Positions 20,688 through 27,729 of a DNA stretch of 27,729 bases are shown here, piece by piece; the first letter of the stretch is position 1; each line of letters opens with the position of its first letter. Origin of the DNA: Phanerodontia chrysosporium. Taxonomy: Eukaryota > Basidiomycota > Agaricomycetes > Polyporales > Phanerochaetaceae. The notes under the pieces were generated by a model, which was not told the origin of the DNA, did not search any database, and was given only the letters and a program-made list of their open reading frames with translations. The position numbers and the translations under genes were made by a program. The DNA is taken from NCBI GenBank assembly GCA_001910725.1, contig MJGA01000114.1:1-27729 (forward strand), written 5' to 3'.

Positions 20688-21868
20688 GATCCTGGCTATG
20701 ATACTTTCGCTCCTCCTGTAAGCTTTTGTTCATATGAGCTCCCGATCAACGATATCCTATACTGACCGATCGACTGTCTGTATACTGCTAGGAGCCGTGC
20801 CGCAATGCGCTGGGAACGATGACTACAGCGTTCACTCATCAGATCTATTGTTCAGTTGATAGAGCAGCTCGACTCACCGCGATTTGCGTTGCAAGGTGCA
20901 CGACAATCAGAGTCAAGGTGTAAGTGCGAGGCTTGTCGCGCAGGGTCTTCCTGCATCATGAGGCAGTGCATGCTCAGGCCGGGCCGTCATGACCATACCC
21001 ATCACTTCATCACGTCTGCCCGAGCTGTGCCATACTCCGATGAACTGCTTTGTGATCGCGCCCAGACCAGGTGAAGCAGCAGCGAGATGCGACACGGGCG
21101 AATGGGCGCATCCGTGGTGTCCCACAGCCTGCGAGGAAAGACTGAGTCAGATCCATAGGCAGCCAATTATCGTCTCGAGCGCTCGGAAGAGGATGAGCTC
21201 TGATTACATTCTTGATGTCCAGAGCTGGTATCTCAGCGATGCCATAGTTCAGAGATATCAAGTAATATGGAGGATGTCGTCCTGTTATTCGGTAAGATAA
21301 CCTTTCGATTTGTCAATATGAGCAACTCTTTCCCCGTTTACGCAATGTTTTCTACTTACCTTTGCTGTCATTCTCGCTGAAGTTGTAGATCACGGTAGTG
21401 ATACAGAACTCGGACGGGCCGCGGCGAGCGCCACGCGGCCCTCTGCTCGATCCCCGATTTAGACGCCCGATTCCAACCAACGCTCGCGCAAAGTTACTCG
21501 CCACGTCCCCCAGTCTAACAAGGCTTCTCGCATGCACGGACGATCCGAATGAAATGTATGGATTGCACAGGAGACACAAGGTTACAACTAGATAGCAAGA
21601 TGGCTGTTATGACACAAGAGTTTGCAGGAGAAAGCACGAAGACACGACCACCAATACACCAGAAAGCGCGAACTCGTCCACAGAACCGACGGCCTACATG
21701 GGCTGTCCAGACAGCCGCGAACCTCACATGAGGAGGCACCAGCCACCAACTCGCCAGATGACGCTGCCGCCTATCTGGTGGCGCAAAGCGCTCTTCATGG
21801 TACAATTTTTCCCGAACTGCGGAATGCCCTACTCCCGCGGGAGCGATGAGCAAGGCCCGCCGCTCATC
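20688..21868. other. Intergenic region, no gene recognised
   Basis: About 1.2 kb. It should contain the promoter of the second F-box gene and the 3' end of the zinc-finger gene. Open frames of 60-110 codons overlap on both strands without recognisable content. A GC-rich inverted repeat lies at 21416-21441. I cannot exclude a decayed gene or transposon fragment. Confidence 0.4.
21416..21441. repeat. GC-rich inverted repeat (8-bp arms, 10-nt loop)
   Basis: GGGCCGCG at 21416-21423 is the exact reverse complement of CGCGGCCC at 21434-21441. The arms would form a stable hairpin. There is no T tract after it and no gene end adjacent, so it is not a bacterial-type terminator. Its role is unknown. 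Confidence 0.5.
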
Positions 21869-24800
21869 CTATGCGGCCATACGGAGGCCCAGGGAAGCCA
21901 GTGCCTGTTTGACGCGGTCCTCGAAGCCCAGTTGCTGCCGGCGGAAGTCTTGCAGCGCAGCCAAGAGCTGCTCCATAGTGACCTCGGAAGCCTTCGGGAG
22001 CGCACTGTAGAGGTGTCGCGCGGTCTCTTCGTCTGAGCGGGGAGCGGTTGGGTAAGAAAGACACGAGAGCATGGGACAAGGATAAAGATGTGAGCAACGA
22101 CGAGTTACAAAAGAAGGGCGTACCACTGGGCTCTACCGTCGAGGCTTGCGACGGGTGTATGTCTTCACATTGAGGATCTCGGCATTCTCCCCCTCCAGGA
22201 ACCTCGTATTGGCATACCCGCCGGGATGGGTCTGACAACCATCTGTTGACAGCGGCGGCCTTGATTGTACTCAAAGACACTGGTGACAAGACAGAGAGGT
22301 CAGAGGGGTGAGGCGCCACAGACTCCGTCCGGCTGTCAGCATCGAGTAACTGCGGCGGTGAGCGAGTACGCAAAAGAGGATAAGTGGAGAGAAGCGATTG
22401 ATATGCTGAGAATTGGCTAGTTGACGGTGCCGGGAACGATGCCTGCGGACGTAATCAGCACAATTGAAGAAGTGTACGCGTCTTGAAGCGGAAATTCGTC
22501 CAAGTTAAGGGCGGAGACGTACCTGGGCCGTCGACGCCTCCATAATGGAGACACCTGCGTCGACTGCCGTGTTGTTCCTGGGTTCGGGGATCGCTTCTGG
22601 CTCGGGATCGTCCTGCAGAGTAAACAAGGATAGCACATAGAAAGCGAGAAAAAAAAAGCCGGGGTGGAGGATGGTACAGGGGATGGTGAGGAACAAAACA
22701 GTGCATGAAATGAAGGAAGTTAAGCAAAGCTCTTTACAATCCAAATTAGGCAGCACAGACAGGGGACGACAATCTCGCAACATGCTCTTGGCGAGCCTCC
22801 GCGGTCAGCACTGCAGAGGAAGGTGATGCAAGATAAAACAGTGAAGGATATCGAATGCATCGCCCAGCAGAGATGCCAGAGAGGGGAGAGCTATACGTAA
22901 GGAGACGAGATCACATACGAGGGTACGAGAGGAGAGTACGTGCCTTGATCTGATTGTGCAGGTTGCATGAGCGTATTGGGTACATCTGGTGGGATTGGTC
23001 AGTTACGCCCTCACTGGTGGAAAAGACGCAAAGAACCATTGTGCTTGCTGGCGGAAGAGGCTAGAAAAGTTGGGAGGCCTGAGGAATACCGTTATCGAGA
23101 AAGAGCCCACTTACAGGAATTGGCAGTCGCAGGTTCGGATTCCACGCGAGCATCTGTCGTTGATGACGCAGACGCGCTGGAAACCTCGTCTCTTTGAACA
23201 GAGATAGGTGTCTGGGGGACCGGTGTGCCGCTTGTAGAACCCACAGGCGTCGATCTGTTGGAGTTCTGGCGGGCTAGCGTTAATTGCATTTAACTGCAAG
23301 CATGCTGAGCGACTCACAGCTGCTAGCTTATTGAGTCTTGCACGTTCACGCTCTGCGATCAATTCGCGCATCCTCTTGATCTCTTGCTCTTTCTCTGCTA
23401 GTGCGGCAGGAGTAGCTGGTTCGCCAGGTAACGATGTTGTTCCGGTTGCATGCAAGGAAGGTGACGCACCCAATCTTGTCGGGGGCCTCGACGGCTGCTG
23501 AGGAACTGGTGGTCGATGGCCAACCGCTTCCTCGACCTCTTCTTCGCTGTCACTCAGGTCTATGACGATGCGTCTTGCATGCGTGATGCCCGCGAACGAG
23601 TGAGTTTTCCGTCGGAGATGAGGGTGAGCAGGGTGGGACGAGTGGTGATGGTGGTTGTAGGAAGGTGGTCGTGCGTCCATGTCCACGAATCGGCCGCTAC
23701 AGGCCGCTTGGTACCTCGTCGCGTACTGAAAAGATTGAGGCTGTGGGGTACCGCTGCTGGACGACGCATCGGAACCAAGGCCGTTCCTCTCAATAGACAC
23801 AGACCGAGTTGACCCTTCCGACTCCGAGCGTGGAGGATATTGCGCGTATTCCCTGGCATAGACTCTGGAGATGTCGAGCGTTGGGCTGAAGCGTCGAGAA
23901 ACTGTGAAGTCGAGGGGGCATCGCCAGCGGACAATCCAGGAATCGGCTCGTCCACGTCCATAGGATCGTCAGTAGTGCGAGAAGTACTGCCAATATTACC
24001 GGAAGCGTTGCCACCAACAGGATCAATGGTCTTCAAGAAGTCGTCGACTGCGTTGGTGCGACTGTCGGCGTAGCCGCCGCATCGTTCGCATCTTTCGCAG
24101 GGATGGCACTGGAAGATGAAGACGAGGCGACGAACTGCTTCTTGCGAGAGGCAAGAACCGCTTTGCGAGCAAGAAGCTCTTGTCGCCTTTGCTGTTCCAT
24201 GTCGATTAAGCTTGGCGATGTAGGCGAATCTTCAGACTGCATCGGTACAGCCGCAAGAGAAGCACTGGGGACGAAAGGTGCAGCGGTGGCCGATAGTGGG
24301 GTACTATCGCCGCCTGAGGGCGCGCCTTGCGGTGCCGTCGGCTTCTTCGGTAGACTGGGATGAGGCTCGCCCACTGATCGCCGGTGAGGGGCTGAACGAG
24401 GCCTCTGCAGGTCACGAGACGGAGTTGTCGGTGATATGGGCTCTGGAGAGGCGTATGCGTGAGAATACCACGGAGGAGGGGGAAGGCCAGTGGTATCAAG
24501 ATTTGTCGGGAGGCGAAGGTTCAACTCGATGAAGACAAAGTAGATGATCTCACGACTGAGTCCACAGTTGACGAGATATTCGGAGGCACACCCCACCCAG
24601 CAGGTCAAGTACGATATCCTTCGCCGTGTCATACTGCGCTTGAGTCACTGTCAGATGAGCGAGATCAACATCACTGTCGTATATCCCTGTGGTCAATGAC
24701 TGACTAGCTAGTCCTGGCGAACGTGCTCCTCGTCGATGGTATACATATCATAGTCCGCCACAGGAGAATAACGGGTGAGGCTGGGTGACGATTGAAGAGA

Positions 24801-25372
24801 ACTTGCTGGTGCATCGTACAGCATATGTGAAGTCGACTCCGTTTTTACCGAGACAGTGGAGACTGAGGGAGATGGCGGAATAACCGGCGGAGGCATGGGC
24901 CTGTCCTTGGCTGGATACTTTACGGAAGCCGTAGATATTGGGGCGGAGCTTGCTTGTGGACCTGTGGTGACTTTGGGGAGGCATCGACTCAGAGTCGCTG
25001 ATCTCTCCCTCTTCTCTAGTCTGATCTTCGTCTACTTCCATACGCACCGGTGCGATGGTGGTGGTGATGGTGGTGGTGGCGGCGGTTGTCTGCTCGTGGT
25101 GGGAGCGACGCCGTGGGAGCCGTAACGGGCACTGAGGAGGGCCTCGCGTAAGGATCTTCGGAGCCATAGTCCAACTGAATCGAGGGTGTGCCAGTAGCAA
25201 GGGCCGCGAGGGGAGGCCGGAAGGCAGATCTGGTCCATCTGGGCCCTTTCGCCGCTTCGACTTCAAAGTCTTCAACGCAGCTGCCGAAGCGACGCGGCGG
25301 GGTCCTCAACGGGCGTCGTGACCGACTCCGGTTGTCCATCGAAGACTGTTGTATAGAATTTGGTCCAGACAT
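21869..25372 (-). CDS. ZFC3H1/Red1-like CCCH zinc-finger protein, frame-disrupted
   Basis: The 3' part is clean. Exons 22612-22523, 22442-22124 and 22032-21869 encode NRWLSDPSRRVCQYEV and then a zinc finger with ligands Cys-x9-Cys-x4-Cys-x3-His (22155-22214). The segment EPSDEETARHLYSALP follows, and the stop is at 21869. This is the zf-C3H1 'putative zinc-finger' of ZFC3H1 and fission yeast Red1, nuclear proteins that link RNA substrates to exosome decay. Upstream, exons 23265-23115 and 23890-23318 carry VIDLSDSEEEVEE and a helix EKEQEIKRMRELIAERERA. Further 5' lie a helical block ending REIIYFVFIELNLRLPTNLD, an acidic EEGEISDSES motif and two His tracts. The N-terminus MSGPNSIQQSS (ATG at 25372) is the likely start. 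Between 24.0 and 25.1 kb, and near 23890 and 22980, the frame changes repeatedly. The 5' exon chain therefore cannot be fixed, and missing bases or decay are likely. Confidence 0.7.
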
Positions 25373-25789
25373 CGCGAAAGCCTTCGCGAAGGAAAGAAGC
25401 GGGAGAGAGGGCAAGAGGCAAGGTGAGAAAGAGAATGCAAACGTTGACGGAGAGACGAGTGCTCCCATCACTCTAGCGTATGCGTCACGTGTCTCCGAAA
25501 GCGATAAACTTGCGCACGGACCACCTCATCCGTCCTCGTCTCACTAACACAAGGACCAGAGACTGCATTTAATACGTTAATTTACATGGCTAGAAATAGG
25601 GAGATAGAGTCCAAGGACTCCAGGGCATCGGAAATCTGGATTATAAGAAGCGATCCGGGTGCATCATAGACCAACAAACTCCCGTAGTGTATCCAAGGCA
25701 AGGTTAGACGACTGGTATCGTAGTGATGGATATATCCGACATTGAAGGCATAAATTGTGCGTAAAGGGGCGTGAAGACCGTCAGGGCGT
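25373..25789. other. Intergenic region, zinc-finger gene promoter
   Basis: About 420 bp between two tandem minus-strand genes. The part just right of 25372 is rich in C and T on the minus strand, as is usual for fungal leaders. No other gene is seen. Confidence 0.45.
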
Positions 25790-26643
25790 TCAGAGGGCCA
25801 TCGCAAGGGTGATCATGGCAGAAGCAAGCGACACCGGTAGAAGGTTGTTCCCGAACCACGAGGAGGCACTATTGGACGTAGGCACTGGGCTCTGCGTACC
25901 GCTCTGTTGCGCGGCGTTGTCCGCTGTGAGGGTGGGTCCAACCGTGACGGTGGAGGTCGCCGACGGGAAGCGGTCGGCGCTTCGGTCGGTGAGTTCGAGG
26001 TCGGCGAGGCCGGTCCAGACACGATGTCGCAGAGGAAGACGCGCTGAAGAGCTGAGGACGACGAGGCTCTGCTACGATCTTGAACTGGGGGCTCTCGTTT
26101 CCTGAGTCTCCCATCACTGGACACGCATATCAATATGGTGCACTGCAGCTAGCGTTGCCGACATCACTCACAGACAATCATGTAGTCCCCAGGAGGTACG
26201 ACCGGCACAGTGATCTCCACAGAGGGATCGGTGATGAAGAAACCTTTCGCGAGCGGGCTATCTGTCGACGTTGCCGTTCATGAGTAAACCCGCAGCATCA
26301 CAGGTAAGTGCGACTTGCCCAAGTAGAGCCTTTCTCCATCACCATCGAACTGACCGAGCACGACCATGCCCTCCACGTTTGTGATATTGACCAGGGCCGG
26401 CAGGTCCGAGTTGTCCCTGCACAACCCTGCATGAGCGTCCCGCGAGCACCGCGTCAATCACCACACGCACCAAGTGACGTTGTACTTGTGGCCGACGACC
26501 CAGACTGTGTCCGCCGTCGGGTACGTGATCTTGGGGTCGACCACGATGAGCGTGCCGTCGGCGCCGAGGGCTTCGTTCTGCACTGGCACGGCCGCGGCGC
26601 CCGCGAGCAGGCAGGACAGGGAGAGGAGCAAGCTCGGCTGCAT
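25790..26643 (-). CDS. Kre9/Knh1-domain Ser/Thr-rich GPI-anchored wall protein
   Basis: The start MQPSLLLSLSCLLAGAAA is a signal peptide. The mature part begins with ITYPTADTVWVVGHKYNVTW, the Kre9/Knh1 N-terminal signature. Exons, right to left: 26643-26471, 26416-26302, 26261-26172 and 26116-25790. Exon 2 has GMVVLGQFDGDGERLYLGKS. Exon 3 has VEITVPVVPPGDYMIVL. Exon 4 has MGDSGNESPQFKI, then a Ser/Thr/Ala/Pro-rich region, and ends with SASSWFGNNLLPVSLASAM and a short hydrophobic tail, the pattern of a GPI-anchor signal. Introns 1 and 3 are 54 and 55 nt. Intron 2 would be 40 nt and joins out of frame. Exon 4 is read in three frames in succession (changes near 26020 and 25965). All three shifts fit one missing base each. 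Members sit at the plasma membrane or wall, where yeast Kre9 supports beta-1,6-glucan assembly. Confidence 0.78.
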
Positions 26644-27302
26644 CGTTCGTCGCTGGCGGGAGTCGTGGGGGCGTTCAGCACACAAGCCGGTCGTGGAGGT
26701 CGTGTCGGACGGCGAACATCGCGTCAGGTCGACGTTGGTTCTTAAACGACTGGCGGGATGCTGCCGAAAGCGGATGATGGCATCAAAACACCCCGCTAAG
26801 AGGCTGGCGGGCGATGCGGGTTACCATGCGCTGCGGCTGTGGTTTGCTGTGTGGCGAAGGCGAAAGAAGGCACAATTCCACTGGTGAACATCTTCTGCGG
26901 GAACACAAGGCAATCAGGCCTTCGTACTGAGCGTTACGAGACATCGCTTCTATTTCGAGCTCGCTTGGAGCCACGACTTTACAGATACACTGCAGCAGAG
27001 CACAGCGCTGCCCAGCTCAGACCATCGCCTGGTGGTGAGCGGACAGCGATACAACAAAAACAAAGCTAATGCTACACCAATCCGTTTTTCTTCTGTACAT
27101 TTTTCTTTCAAGGCGCACCGGCCTGCTGGGAGGTCGATCCAGGCGCCATAAATAGGCCCGGTCCAAGACGATACGAGAGCTATTGTATGCTGTCGCAGGT
27201 CTCGTACGGGCATGGACTCCCACCTGAGGAGCTCACATGTCTAAGGAGTGCTTCGAAGTGCCGGGAAGCGTTGGGGGAAGGTGTTGAACGGTGGGGCAGC
27301 CC
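26644..27302. other. Intergenic region, Kre9-like gene promoter
   Basis: About 660 bp between the DPBB gene's stop and the Kre9-like gene's ATG, both on the minus strand. Only short overlapping open frames are present. No repeat or RNA gene was recognised. Confidence 0.45.
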
Positions 27303-27691
27303 TTACACGTTCCAAGAAACCGTAAGGACGCCCTCATCGAGGGACCCGAGCTGCTGGAAGAGACCCGGAGTCATGTCTACAAAGCGAATACAGTAAGTTG
27401 AACTGTCCTGGACAGCAATGTCGTAGTAACCCACCGATGTCGTTGACACCGCAGCCCGGACACTCGTCCGCGACAGTGCCAGTAGCCTTTGCGCCAGTCT
27501 TTACGTTGGTGACAGTGACAGTCTGGAGTATGGGGCGTGATGAGCATATGAGGTAAAGTTCGCGAATCCAAGTTGCTTACCTTGCCGCAGTGCGCGCCAC
27601 CGGCGTAGACGGAGGGCGACAGTGCAATGACGGCATCGCTGTTGACGTTGTTCCAACCGCAGGCACCAAGACCGGTGTCGTACCAGGTACC
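27303..27691 (-). CDS. Expansin/barwin-like secreted DPBB protein, 5' part outside window
   Basis: Exons, right to left: 27691-27581, 27522-27435 and 27376-27303, with two 58-nt introns and perfect frame. They encode GTWYDTGLGACGWNN, IALSPSVYAGGAHCGK, TVADECPGCGVNDIDM and LGSLDEGVLTVSW with a stop at 27303. This is the RlpA-like double-psi beta-barrel shared by expansins, barwin-like proteins and fungal loosenin-like proteins. The paired cysteines and the Asp of the ECPGC/DID motif are present. The fold loosens or binds cellulose or chitin without hydrolysis (family knowledge). The acceptor before 27691 (gttgtag) shows that an upstream exon, expected to carry the signal peptide, lies beyond the right edge. 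The motifs end with the frame, so no additional carbohydrate-binding domain follows. Confidence 0.88.
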
Positions 27692-27729
27692 CTACAACAT
27701 ATTCTGTAAGTCATGCGAAGCCTCTTCAG

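Noticed and set aside
23121..23145. A tRNA B-box-like string (ggttcggattcc)
   Set aside because: It lies inside a coding exon of the zinc-finger gene, and no matching A-box or cloverleaf can be drawn around it.
24996..25050. A 50-nt intron from a gtgcgt donor near 25045 to an atcag acceptor near 24996 in the zinc-finger gene
   Set aside because: It joins two frames neatly, but it would remove the acidic EEGEIS motif that looks coding, so it was not adopted. It remains an alternative to frame errors.
26308..26745. Plus-strand open frame of 145 codons
   Set aside because: It is the complement of the Kre9-like exons, whose protein motifs are unmistakable on the minus strand.

Overview
The window looks like nuclear DNA of a filamentous basidiomycete, most likely an Agaricomycete. 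It is GC-rich, and the best-resolved genes (GRASP, Cdc37, p34/AAGAB) are cut by many very short GT-AG introns of about 49-58 nt. Their products are eukaryotic housekeeping proteins. There are also F-box genes, a Kre9/Knh1-type GPI-anchored wall protein and an expansin-like DPBB protein, families that are frequent in mushroom-forming fungi. I saw no rRNA, tRNA, CRISPR array or intact mobile element. Species cannot be told from the window.

Layout. 671-3232 (-) is a mitochondrial PPR-type protein without introns. 5695-7297 (+) is the Golgi stacking protein GRASP/Grh1 in six exons. 7649-8347 (+) is a tandem dimeric alpha/beta-barrel (EthD-like) protein. 8985-10707 (+) is the Hsp90 co-chaperone Cdc37 in five exons. 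It is convergent with 10897-12495 (-), an alpha/gamma-adaptin-binding p34 (AAGAB-like) protein in four exons. 12929-13607 (-) is an unrecognised charged helical protein. 14624-14928 (-) and 18057-18259 (-) are two very small spliced genes, the second with a clear signal peptide. Two F-box genes follow: 16406-17700 (+) and 18820-20687 (-). The right end is a tandem minus-strand series: a ZFC3H1/Red1-like CCCH zinc-finger protein (21869-25372), a Kre9-domain GPI protein (25790-26643) and the 3' part of a secreted DPBB/expansin-like protein (27303-27691, running off the window).

Functions. These are ordinary neighbours rather than one pathway. GRASP and p34 both serve membrane traffic. Cdc37 serves protein kinases. 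The zinc-finger protein belongs to a nuclear RNA-decay family. The last two genes are secreted or wall proteins.

The most notable observation is a change in reading-frame integrity. Genes from 0.6 to 17.7 kb read cleanly once short introns are removed. From about 19 to 26.3 kb, recognisable protein blocks jump frame repeatedly, and most of the jumps have the polarity of one missing base, often beside C or G runs. This looks like either a low-quality consensus segment or linked gene decay. I found no convincing novel multi-gene system. The most novel candidates are the small secreted peptide gene, the 61-residue gene and the orphan helical gene.
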